DNA from: CAZTAO01 sp964611645
GTDB lineage: Bacteria > Armatimonadota > UBA5829
DNA: 64,000 nucleotides
Direction: 5' to 3'
Assembly: GCA_964611645.1 (NCBI GenBank)
Contig: CAZTAO010000002.1
Coordinates: 62,001 to 126,000, forward strand
The position numbers and the translations under genes were made by a program. The notes beneath the pieces were generated by a model that worked only from the letters and a program-made list of their open reading frames with translations, did no database searches and was not told the origin of the DNA. Below are positions 36,448-44,146 of the stretch, piece by piece (position 1 is the stretch's first letter; each line of letters begins with the position of its first letter).

Positions 36448-38489
36448 GTTTCCTCCGAGTAGTGACCGATCATGGCCAGTATGCATATAACAATCAACGC
36501 GCATACCGTCAGAAAAACGTACTGCTGGACCACGCCGGTCTGAATTAGCCGCAGGCCTTTGCCCATCGTGGCGATGATCCATCCCACCAGGTTGACCAGC
36601 CCGTCCACGATGGTGTGGTCAAACCAGGCCCACACCCGGCTGACCAGCAGTGTCATATAGCCGACGCCATTCACTATGCAGTAGTCGATAACCCATTTGT
36701 CGAACCAATAGAGCATCTTGGCAGCCACCATCAGCCCATAGATGACCGTGGCCTGGTAGAACTCGTCGATGTAGTACTTGTTCTCAACAATCTTCGCCAA
36801 CCAGCCAAAAGCCGGCTCCAGCCTTTCGATCTTGATCAGCGGCTTCCACCAGATGACCGTGGCCAGGCCAATTCCCCCGAATGCTGCCACAGTCGCAATC
36901 AGGAATACGATCAGATTGAACCCGACCGGAATCTCCGGCATCATCGATTCGAAATGCTCACCCAAGACCGGCGCCATGCCGTGCTCGAAGTAGTTGGCCC
37001 ACGGTGTGCCGACGAACCCCGCCACTATCGCAAGGAACGCCAGTATCACCAGCGGGACAAGCATTACTTTCGGGCTTTCGTGTGCGTGGACGTCTGCTCT
37101 GCGCGGCTCGCCGTGGAAGGTCTTGTGCACCAGCCGGAACATGTAGAAACTGGTCATAAACGCCCCGGCCACGCCCGCCCAGAAGACTATCTTGTTGGTG
37201 TGGAACGCAACTGTCAGAATCTCTTCCTTGCTCCAGCCGCCGGCGGTGATGAACGGTATACCGCACAGCGAGAGCGTGGAGATGAGGAACGTCCAGTAGG
37301 TCCACGGCATCCTCTTTCGCAGGCCGCCCATCTCGCGGATGTCCTGGGTGCCTGTGCCATGGATCACGCTGCCGGAGCCGAGGAACAACTGAGCCTTGAA
37401 GAACGCGTGGGTCATCAGGTGGAACATAGCCGCCACATACCCGAACACACCCAGCGCCATAATCATGTAGCCGAGCTGGCTGATAGTGGAATAAGCAAGA
37501 ACCCGCTTGATGTCGTTCTGGGCGATGCCGATAGTCGCCGCGAACAGGGCCGTAAATGCACCCACGTAAGCCACGGTGTTGAGCGCGATGTGGGTCTGAT
37601 CCATCAGATAGACCGGGTACATCCTCGCAACCAGGTATACGCCCGCCGCGACCATCGTGGCCGCGTGGATCAAGGCGGAGACCGGAGTGGGGCCTTCCAT
37701 CGCATCGGGCAGCCAGACGTGCAGGGGGAACTGCGCCGACTTCCCCACCGCGCCGCAAAACAGCAACAAAGCCGCAACAGCCGCAACCGGCATGGCAAGC
37801 CCAAACATTACAGTCTGGGGCTGGGTCTCTGCCAGGTTCAGGAAAATCCCCGCGTGGCCGTAGAGATCGAATGTGCCGGTGTAGATGTACAACATGATCA
37901 TTCCGGCCATGAACCCGACATCGCCGACTCTGGTTACCAGGAAAGCCTTCTTCGCAGCCCGCATGGCCGATGGTTTCTCGAACCAGAAACCGATCAGCAG
38001 GTAGGAAGTAAGGCCCACCAACTCCCAACTCATGAACATCAGCACGATGTTGTTGGCTATCACCAGCGCCAACATCGCGGCAGAGAAAAGCGACAAGTAG
38101 GCATAGTAACGCGGGTAGCGCTTGTCACCTTTCATGTAGCCCATAGAGTATATCTGGACCATCGATGACACGGTTGTCACCACCAGCAGCATTACCAGGG
38201 TGAGCGTGTCTACGCTGTAGCCCATGTTGACGGTGGTATCCCCGACCGGCATCCACGGCAGCGACACGCTGAACCTGTGGTGATACTGCTCGGCCGCGCC
38301 CGTAAACCACTGCACTGCGGTGTATATCGACATCGACAGCGACGCGAGTATAGCCCAGATGCCGACATAAGCCCCCTGTCCGGGCAGTTTTCGCCCGAAC
38401 GAGACGATCAGCACAAAGGCCAGAACCGGTATAAGTGGTATTAGCCAGACAAACTCAAGCATACTCTTGTTGTTCTCAAACACCTGTCT

Positions 38490-38555
38490 TCCCTCCAGGT
38501 AAGATACCTGGAGGGATGGGGAAGAGCTATGCCTCCAGGTATCCTACCTGGAGGC
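38490..38555 (-). promoter_or_regulatory. Two CCTCCAGGTA hairpins before nuoL
   Basis: On the mRNA sense (minus) strand there are two stems. The first pairs 38545-38555 with 38531-38541 (11 bases, loop of 3); the second pairs 38505-38516 with 38490-38501 (12 bases, loop of 3). The 3' arm of the second holds GGAGGG, the nuoL ribosome-binding site, 7 bases before its GTG. The arms of the two stems can also pair with each other. The hairpins recur at 32201 and in reduced form at 47683, so they may be mobile repeats that were co-opted here. Confidence 0.6.
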
Positions 38556-38563
38556 TGCCAATC

Positions 38564-39409
38564 CTAGTTGATCTTGTGCACCCAGCCCATGCCGAATGCA
38601 AACTCAAAAGCGCCGTCGCCGACAAACCCCAGGTCAAGGGTTGTGCCCGGCAGGATGTCCGGATAGACTCTCAGCCCGGTGCAGTATATGAACCTGCCGC
38701 CGTGGTCGCTGGTTCCTGTCAGGCCCGGATGCATATACGTCCCCCGGAAGTTTACGAATGGCGATGCCCACATGCCTTCGCCGATGAAGCTGATGCTCGG
38801 GCTCAGGGCAACTTCCGTGCCGAATGTGGCAGACGGGCCGCGGTAGTTGTAGGTGAGTCCGGCATGCAAATCAACAAATCTGCCTGTCTCAGGATCGCTC
38901 TTCACGCGCTTGCTGGCCAGCAGGAACGCCATTCTGCCATTGTGCAGGTCTTTCAGAGGTTCCACGTCTCGATCCTGATCTCCCAGATCGCGCACGGCTA
39001 TGGAGATGTCGGGGCGGGAACCCTCCGGGTCTTCCTGCACCAGCCTGTACTTGAAACCGTAGCCCAACAGGGTCTGGTTTCCAAGCTGGGGCTTGAATGT
39101 CCACTCGACATCGAAGGTGTTGCGGATATACGAAGCGTAAATTTCCAGGTTGTCTGTTGCCCCGTATGTGACCACTGCCTGAACCTGTCGGTCGTAGGAT
39201 CGCCCGCCCGCCAGGTATTCCGAGTGCTTGGTCTCGTTATAGCCCAACGCGAAGTTGCCTTCGCCGATGACTCGCGCGGTAGGCGTTACATACAGCCCGC
39301 TAAGCCCGAACCACGACTGAGTAGTCGCCTGTTGCGGAACATCCTGAGCCATAGCGGCACATGAAATCGCGAGCAGAACCAGAACCATCACTGTTAGTCT
39401 CATTGTCAT
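38564..39409 (-). CDS. Exported beta-barrel-like protein inside the nuo operon
   Basis: 281 residues with a signal peptide (RLTVMVLVLLAISCAAMAQ). Alternating-pattern strands such as GNFALGYNETKHSEYLAG, YDRQVQAVVTYGATDNLEIYA and ATFGTEVALSPSISFIGEGM, and a final strand ending FAFGMGWVHKIN, suggest an outer-membrane barrel of the YjbH/DUF940-like kind, which would imply a diderm cell. It sits between nuoK and nuoL in a 19-base/80-base arrangement on the same strand. No link to complex I is known. Its start codon follows AGGGA by 6 bases. Confidence 0.7.
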   Translation of the reverse strand: MTMRLTVMVLVLLAISCAAMAQDVPQQATTQSWFGLSGLYVTPTARVIGEGNFALGYNETKHSEYLAGGRSYDRQVQAVVTYGATDNLEIYASYIRNTFDVEWTFKPQLGNQTLLGYGFKYRLVQEDPEGSRPDISIAVRDLGDQDRDVEPLKDLHNGRMAFLLASKRVKSDPETGRFVDLHAGLTYNYRGPSATFGTEVALSPSISFIGEGMWASPFVNFRGTYMHPGLTGTSDHGGRFIYCTGLRVYPDILPGTTLDLGFVGDGAFEFAFGMGWVHKIN

Positions 39410-39428
39410 GTCTATTCCCTCAAACCCC

Positions 39429-39755
39429 CTATTCTTTCAGTGTCGTGACTTTGTCAGCGTCGATGTGCTGCTCAAGTCTGTAGATATTGATGACTATTGC
39501 AATGCCCACCGCCACCTCGGCAGCAGCTAGCGTCATCACGAATATGGCGAATACCTGACCGACCACCGTAGCCTGGTTCAGATATGCCCCGAATGCGACC
39601 AGGTTGATGTTCGCGGCGTTGAGCATCAGCTCTATGGAAAGCAGTATGGCTATAGCGCTGCGGCGGGTCATAACGCCGAACAGCCCGATGCAGAACAGCA
39701 TCACTCCGACCGTCAGGAACCACCACAGCGGTATGCCGTATGCGCTATGAACCAT
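39429..39755 (-). CDS. nuoK: NADH-quinone oxidoreductase subunit K
   Basis: 108 residues from the second of two in-frame ATGs; the first at 39764 abuts AGGAGG with no spacing. Three helices with the channel glutamates in ILLSIELMLNAANINLVAF and AAEVAVGIAIVINI, both strictly conserved in NuoK. It transfers protons in the antiporter-like arm of complex I. The start lies within the last codons of nuoJ (11-base overlap). Confidence 0.95.
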   Translation of the reverse strand: MVHSAYGIPLWWFLTVGVMLFCIGLFGVMTRRSAIAILLSIELMLNAANINLVAFGAYLNQATVVGQVFAIFVMTLAAAEVAVGIAIVINIYRLEQHIDADKVTTLKE

Positions 39756-40284
39756 CGGAGTCATCCTCCTTTGCGATCACAGCTACGACCACAATCACGG
39801 CAGTCAGGATTATCGACGCCAGGATGAACGGGAACGCGTAAGGTTGGAGCAGCGCCTTGCCGATCTCCTCGATCTTGCCGATGCTTTCGGCAGGACCGGG
39901 TGCGGCGGCGCGGTTGATCAGTGTCGACGCCGCTACCGCAACCAGAAGGAACAACCCCAGAACCCCACTGGCCGCCGCCGCGAACACTGGGTTGTAGGTT
40001 GCCCGCGAGAACTTCACGTTCATCACCTTGTGCGACAGGAAGATGGCCAGGATGATCATTGTCGTTATACCGCCGACATATACCATCACCTGCGCCGCAG
40101 CCAGGAAAGGCGCGTTCAGCAACACATAAAGCCCCGCAATCCCCACCAGAGCCAGCCCAAGGAACAGCGCTGACTTGAGGATGTTGGGCAGCAACACCAC
40201 CATAGCAGCCGAGAGCAAAGTCACCCCCGCGACTATGAGGAAAGCAACCTGGTATCCTGTTACCTCAAAACCTTGTATGTTCAT
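39745..40284 (-). CDS. nuoJ: NADH-quinone oxidoreductase subunit J
   Basis: 179 residues, five predicted helices. FLIVAGVTLLSAAMVVLLPN opens the protein and AAAQVMVYVGGITTMIILAIF is the conserved TM3 segment whose pi-bulge links quinone reduction to pumping. Start overlaps the nuoI stop by 4 bases (ATGA), typical of nuo operons. Confidence 0.93.
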   Translation of the reverse strand: MNIQGFEVTGYQVAFLIVAGVTLLSAAMVVLLPNILKSALFLGLALVGIAGLYVLLNAPFLAAAQVMVYVGGITTMIILAIFLSHKVMNVKFSRATYNPVFAAAASGVLGLFLLVAVAASTLINRAAAPGPAESIGKIEEIGKALLQPYAFPFILASIILTAVIVVVAVIAKEDDSDGS

Positions 40285-40790
40285 TCCGATTCCCCCTTGC
40301 CTGGGGGTTCGGGGCCGCCGTCAACACCGGCGGCTACAGTTTCCATGGGGAACTCTCCACCCTTATCCATCAGCCTTTCGAGATCGTATATCATGTCTTT
40401 CCTGCTTCGACAGGTCATCTCAAAGGTCTTCGCGGGCTTCAGGCACTTGACCGGGCACACTTCCATACAGAACCCACAGAACATGCACCGGGACATATCA
40501 ATGGTAAACTCGGCGGGCTTCCTGTTCTTCGGGTCGGTCTTGTCCTGCGTGACCGTGATTATGTTCTCCGGGCACACCCTCGCGCACGCGCCGCAGCCAA
40601 TGCAGCGGCAGAAGCCTGTCGACGGATCACGCGGAAGGGTCGGCATTCCCCTGAACCTCTCCGGCAACTTCGTCTTCTGCTCCGGGTAAAGCTCGGTGAC
40701 CCCCGGCCTCAGCTTCCAGTTGACAAAAGTAACCCTCAGCCCCTTGAAGAGGCTGGCAAATGTATGTATCACGTCCCGAATCAGCTTCAT
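40281..40790 (-). CDS. nuoI: NADH-quinone oxidoreductase subunit I
   Basis: 169 residues from an ATG overlapping the nuoH stop by 4 bases; the longer frame upstream is nuoH DNA. Two [4Fe-4S] motifs, CIGCGACARVCP and CMFCGFCMEVCP, form clusters N6a and N6b that pass electrons toward the N2 cluster of subunit B. The amphipathic N-terminal helix KLIRDVIHTFASLFKGLRVT anchors it on the membrane arm. The rest of the peripheral arm is not encoded here. Confidence 0.95.
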   Translation of the reverse strand: MKLIRDVIHTFASLFKGLRVTFVNWKLRPGVTELYPEQKTKLPERFRGMPTLPRDPSTGFCRCIGCGACARVCPENIITVTQDKTDPKNRKPAEFTIDMSRCMFCGFCMEVCPVKCLKPAKTFEMTCRSRKDMIYDLERLMDKGGEFPMETVAAGVDGGPEPPGKGESE

Positions 40791-41845
40791 TTGGGCATCC
40801 AGAATACTACATAAGCGCCGGTGAGCAGAAGGTTCACAAGCCCCACCGGAATCAGCGCTTTCCAACTCAAGTTCATCAACTGGTCAACCCTCACGCGGGG
40901 GAAAGTCGACCTTATCCAGATAATACCAATCACAATGACCCAGCACTTGCCAAGGAACCAGAGCAGCGATACCAGTGAAAATGCCCAGCCCGTAAGCTGG
41001 CCACCAAGGATCGGCAGCGGAGGGTAATAGCCTCCGAGGAAAGTGGTCACGATGATAGCGGCCAGAGTGAACGATGCCGCAAACTCAGCGAGAAAGAACA
41101 GAGCGAACTTCATTCCGGAGTATTCGGTATTGAACCCGGCGACCAGCTCCGATTCCGCCTCCATAATGTCGAACGGCGTCACATTTATCTCGGCCAGCCC
41201 GGCTATCACCATTATCAGGAACGCAATCGGGATCATCGGGTAGCCGGTAAGGTGCAGTATGTTCCAGTTCCAGAAGCCACCAGCCTGTGCGGTGACAATA
41301 TCATTCAGGCTCAAAGAGCCGGTAATAAGCACCGGAACGCACAGCGCCAGCAGCATCGGCACATCATAAGCTACAAGCTGGGCAGCAGCCCGGAAAGCTC
41401 CCAGCAGAGACCACTTGTTGCTCGACGCCCACCCCGCGACCACCAGCCCTATTACTCCGATGCTGGCTATCGCGCTTATGTAGACAATGCCCACATTGAG
41501 CGGCCGAGGTGTCAGATTCTCTCCAAACGGGATAACCGCGTAGGCAAGGTAGGCCGGAATAAAGACCAGAGCGGGCGCTATGGTGAAGAGCCATTTGTCT
41601 GCGGCAGTGGGGATGATGTCTTCTTTCTGGAAGAGCTTGATAGCGTCTGCGACTGTCTGCAAGACTCCCCAGGGGCCGGTGCGGTTAGGCCCAAGCCGGG
41701 ACTGAATCCGCCCGATCACCCATCGTAGCTTGAGGACGATGTACAGCACGGCGACCATCATGAATATCAAGACGGCCACAGCTATGCCAAGAAGCTTCAG
41801 AAGCTCCAGCGCCAACCCGATTAGTGCATCCCAATTGAGGCTCAT
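40787..41845 (-). CDS. nuoH: NADH-quinone oxidoreductase subunit H
   Basis: 352 residues, eight helices, forming the quinone-binding membrane subunit. GRIQSRLGPNRTGPWGVLQ, YDVPMLLAL and EINVTPFDIMEAESELVAGFNTEYSGMKFALFF are classic conserved loops around the quinone chamber. It is the first gene of the operon, with a consensus promoter only about 11 bases between the -10 box and the ATG. Only a weak GGA lies just before the start, which suggests a leaderless or near-leaderless message. Confidence 0.95.
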   Translation of the reverse strand: MSLNWDALIGLALELLKLLGIAVAVLIFMMVAVLYIVLKLRWVIGRIQSRLGPNRTGPWGVLQTVADAIKLFQKEDIIPTAADKWLFTIAPALVFIPAYLAYAVIPFGENLTPRPLNVGIVYISAIASIGVIGLVVAGWASSNKWSLLGAFRAAAQLVAYDVPMLLALCVPVLITGSLSLNDIVTAQAGGFWNWNILHLTGYPMIPIAFLIMVIAGLAEINVTPFDIMEAESELVAGFNTEYSGMKFALFFLAEFAASFTLAAIIVTTFLGGYYPPLPILGGQLTGWAFSLVSLLWFLGKCWVIVIGIIWIRSTFPRVRVDQLMNLSWKALIPVGLVNLLLTGAYVVFWMPK

Positions 41846-41856
41846 TTCCAGGTCTC

Positions 41857-41885
41857 ATTATAGGTACACGCCGGGGGAGTGTCAA
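41857..41885 (-). promoter_or_regulatory. nuoH: Consensus promoter of the nuo operon
   Basis: On the minus strand, TTGACA (41885-41880), exactly 17 bases, and TATAAT (41862-41857). Both boxes match consensus perfectly. The expected start of transcription at about 41850 lies only 5 bases before the nuoH ATG. Confidence 0.85.
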
Positions 41886-41904
41886 GAAATTGGGGCAGTG
41901 ACCA

Positions 41905-41936
41905 GGCGTTAGGTGTCGGGTCTTGGGTGTTGGCTA
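41905..41936. repeat. GTTAGGTGTCGGG low-complexity repeat
   Basis: GTTAGGTGTCGGGTCTTGGG with TGTTGG following is another copy of the AACACC/TAACACC type element, here between nuoH and the NlpC/P60 gene. Confidence 0.5.
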
Positions 41937-42881
41937 AAGACTGCGGGGACGCCGTGCGACTCTCAGCATCGCGGAGAATGGTTCAGCGTCGAGTCGGCTG
42001 ATGATGACACCGGTCGGCCCGTAACTGTGGATAAATTCGGAATGGCCCATAGCGATGCCAACATGGCTCACTGTCTCTACCCCGGTCTTGCCAGCCGGGC
42101 CGAAGAAGAGAAGGTCGCCTGCCTGTATTTCGCCTGGCCCCACGTCAGCCAACTCCTCGCACACGGCCTGCTGGCGGGAGTTGCGGGGGAGGTTGACGCC
42201 GTGGAGTCGGTAGACCAGTTGCGACAACCCTGAGCAATCGATTCCAAAAGGAGTAGTCCCACCCCAGAGGTAGGGAGTGCCAATGAAGAGTTTGGCGATC
42301 TCGACGACCGATGCAGGCTGGAAGCGGCCGCAGTCGACGCCAGCGGCTACAGAACTCGCACGAACCCAGCAAGTTGCGCCATCCGGCAAGAGGAGCTGAA
42401 GCCAGTCGGCTGCCGCAGTTGCCAATTCCCCCTTTGAAGGGGGCGGGGGGGATGTAACCACGTGACGGTTGTCATCGACGTCCTCAAGAAGCCCCACTGT
42501 CGCTCCAATCGGCAATCGTGTAACCAAGTCGGCGTCATCAAAAGGTTGCTCTCTCGCATCGGCAATGAGCGCAGTTACCTGAGCACAAGAACGCCCATAT
42601 CGCGGCTCCACCGCCGCAGACTCCCTCACCCACCCGCGCGCACAGTCCCAAGTCTCGATCTCCAGCCAGCCCTTGTCGCTGCCAAACAGGGTCAGAGGCT
42701 CGCCGATCACAGCCTGGGTCAGTTGCTCTGAGTCCGGCGTTGGCTCCGCGCGGACGGGGGTCACGTTTCGGGAGACGGTAAGGACCGCCCGTTCGTCGAG
42801 CGGAGTCGAGACGCCGGCACTCTGCTCGGCCGCCCGTTCATTTCGACTCCGCTCAATGATCGGACTGCTACCTTCGCTCAT
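41934..42881 (-). CDS. NlpC/P60 peptidoglycan hydrolase with SH3 domains and inserted repeats
   Basis: 315 residues. Two SH3-like regions (about 35-95 and 105-180) precede an NlpC/P60 domain with Cys216 (GIDCSGLS), His273 (SHVGIAMGH) and His285 (EFIHSYG), a complete cysteine-peptidase triad that cuts D-glutamyl-diamino acid links in peptidoglycan. There is no signal peptide, which is unusual and may mean a start or export signal has been displaced. Residues about 9-33 are encoded by the GAGCGGAGTCGA repeat, and PPPPSKGELATA (145-156) by a CCCCCTTTGAAGGGGG palindrome. The start overlaps rfbB by 14 bases. Confidence 0.85.
   Translation of the reverse strand: MSEGSSPIIERSRNERAAEQSAGVSTPLDERAVLTVSRNVTPVRAEPTPDSEQLTQAVIGEPLTLFGSDKGWLEIETWDCARGWVRESAAVEPRYGRSCAQVTALIADAREQPFDDADLVTRLPIGATVGLLEDVDDNRHVVTSPPPPSKGELATAAADWLQLLLPDGATCWVRASSVAAGVDCGRFQPASVVEIAKLFIGTPYLWGGTTPFGIDCSGLSQLVYRLHGVNLPRNSRQQAVCEELADVGPGEIQAGDLLFFGPAGKTGVETVSHVGIAMGHSEFIHSYGPTGVIISRLDAEPFSAMLRVARRPRSL
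42421..42455. repeat. CCCCCTTTGAAGGGGG palindrome inside a coding region
   Basis: ATTCCCCCTTTGAAGGGGGC followed by GGGGGGGATG is a widespread intergenic palindrome type, here read in frame as PPPPSKGELATA between the two SH3-like regions of the NlpC/P60 protein. Confidence 0.75.
42797..42856. repeat. TCGACTCCGCTC repeat inside a coding region
   Basis: GTCGAGCGGAGTCGAG (left) and TTTCGACTCCGCTCAATGAT (right) are inverted copies of the element at 29971-30021. They encode the N-terminal part of the NlpC/P60 protein. Confidence 0.7.
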
Positions 42882-43872
42882 ACCACTTGTCGCTGAAGCT
42901 GGTGAAATCCGCGCCTTCCTTTATCGATTGCCACCATTCGCGGTTCTCCACGTACCACCGGATGGTCTCGGGCATGGCCTCATCGAAGTTGTGGGGCCGC
43001 TTCCAGCCCATTGAGAGCAGCCTGGTGGAATCGAGGCAGTATCGGCGGTCGTGGCCGGGGCGGTCCTGGACGTACTTGATCAGGCTGTCGTCTATGCCGA
43101 GGGTCTTGAGGATGAGCTTGGTGATCTCAATATTGGCGCGCTGGTTGTCACCGCCGATGTTATATATCTCCCCCGGCTCGCCCTTGTCCATCACAGCCTC
43201 AACTCCGGTGCAGTGGTCAAGCACGTGGAGCCAGTCCCTGATCTGCATCCCATCTCCGTAGACCGGCAACTGCTTGCCCTCCAGCGCGTTGGTCACAAAC
43301 AGTGGCACCAGCTTCTCCGGCTGCTGGTATGGGCCGTAGGTGTTGGAGCCTCGCGTGATAACCACCGGCACGCCGTATGTCCGAAAGTACGCCCTGGCCA
43401 GCAGTTCCCCGCCCGCCTTGCTGGCCGAGTACGGGCTATTGGGGTTGACTGGGTCGGTCTCTTTGGACGCGCCCTGCTCGATATCGCCGTAGACCTCATC
43501 GGTAGAAATCTGGATCAGCTTCTCCACGCCGTGTCTTCGGATGGCGTCCAGCAGAGTGTGGACTCCGAGCACGTCCGTGGTGATGAACGCGTCGGGGTCG
43601 TGGATGGAACGGTCGACGTGGCTCTCCGCCGCGAAATTGATCACTATGTCCGCATTCATCACGGGGCGGTCCACATCGTCCGCGCATCTGATATCGCCTT
43701 TGATGAAGACAAACCGCTCATCGCCCAACAGGTCAGCAAGGTTCTCCAGGTGACCAGCGTAAGTGAGGGCATCCAGAACAGTTACCCGGCAGTCGGGCCG
43801 GGTCGAAAGAATATGGCGGGCGAAGTTACTTCCAATAAACCCCGCCCCGCCAGTCACCAGCAAATGCTTCAT
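42868..43872 (-). CDS. rfbB: dTDP-glucose 4,6-dehydratase
   Basis: 334 residues from an ATG with GGAG 5 bases upstream. GGAGFIGSNF (8-17) binds NAD, STDEVYGD holds the catalytic Thr124-Asp125-Glu126, and YSASK provides Tyr148 and Lys152. It converts dTDP-glucose to dTDP-4-keto-6-deoxyglucose, the branch point for rhamnose and other deoxysugars in cell-surface glycans. The other rfb genes are not adjacent. It is translationally coupled to the NlpC/P60 gene, an uncommon pairing that fits envelope assembly. Confidence 0.93.
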   Translation of the reverse strand: MKHLLVTGGAGFIGSNFARHILSTRPDCRVTVLDALTYAGHLENLADLLGDERFVFIKGDIRCADDVDRPVMNADIVINFAAESHVDRSIHDPDAFITTDVLGVHTLLDAIRRHGVEKLIQISTDEVYGDIEQGASKETDPVNPNSPYSASKAGGELLARAYFRTYGVPVVITRGSNTYGPYQQPEKLVPLFVTNALEGKQLPVYGDGMQIRDWLHVLDHCTGVEAVMDKGEPGEIYNIGGDNQRANIEITKLILKTLGIDDSLIKYVQDRPGHDRRYCLDSTRLLSMGWKRPHNFDEAMPETIRWYVENREWWQSIKEGADFTSFSDKWYERR

Positions 43873-43898
43873 ACCATCTCCTATATGCCCAGTGAGTC

Positions 43899-43946
43899 TT
43901 AGCTCCCCGTCAGCAGCAGTCCGCGCATCGCGGGCACGAAATGGAT
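43899..43946 (-). pseudogene. Duplicated 3' end of the GH123-like gene
   Basis: About 45 bases match 44149-44193 with few differences. Read on the minus strand they give IHFVPAMRGLLLTGS and a stop, the last residues of the GH123-like protein. The remnant is separated from the intact gene by two TTTCGGG-type repeats, which suggests a recombination event between the repeats. Confidence 0.7.
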
Positions 43947-43950
43947 ACCC

Positions 43951-44132
43951 GGTGTTTCTCGGGATTTGAGGAGCGACCACTGCGGTCAGACTGAAGCACT
44001 GACCTCCCAACCGCTCCGGAAATCCCGAAACAGAACCTCTCGACCAACACGCTAAGTTTCGGGACTTCCGCCTTTCGCAGCGTTGCTCCGCAAAGCTGCT
44101 CGCGGCCAGAGGCTGCGCTCAAGTCCCGAACC
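43951..44132. repeat. Two TTTCGGGATTT palindromes in tandem
   Basis: First copy: GGTGTTTCTCGGGATTT to AAATCCCGAAAC (43951-44031). Second: GTTTCGGGACTTCCG (from 44056) to CAAGTCCCGAACC (to 44132), with internal GC-rich hairpins. Together they fill the gap between rfbB and the GH123-like gene. Confidence 0.65.
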
Positions 44133-44146
44133 ACCGGTCCGCGTTC

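Noticed and set aside
36615..38168. Plus-strand open frame of 517 codons
   Set aside because: It lies antisense to nuoL, is rich in His, Arg and Pro, and has no domain pattern; long antisense frames are common in high-GC DNA.
38490..38555. Possible CRISPR-like repeats
   Set aside because: Only two hairpins, no regular spacers and no cas genes; I see no CRISPR array anywhere in the window.
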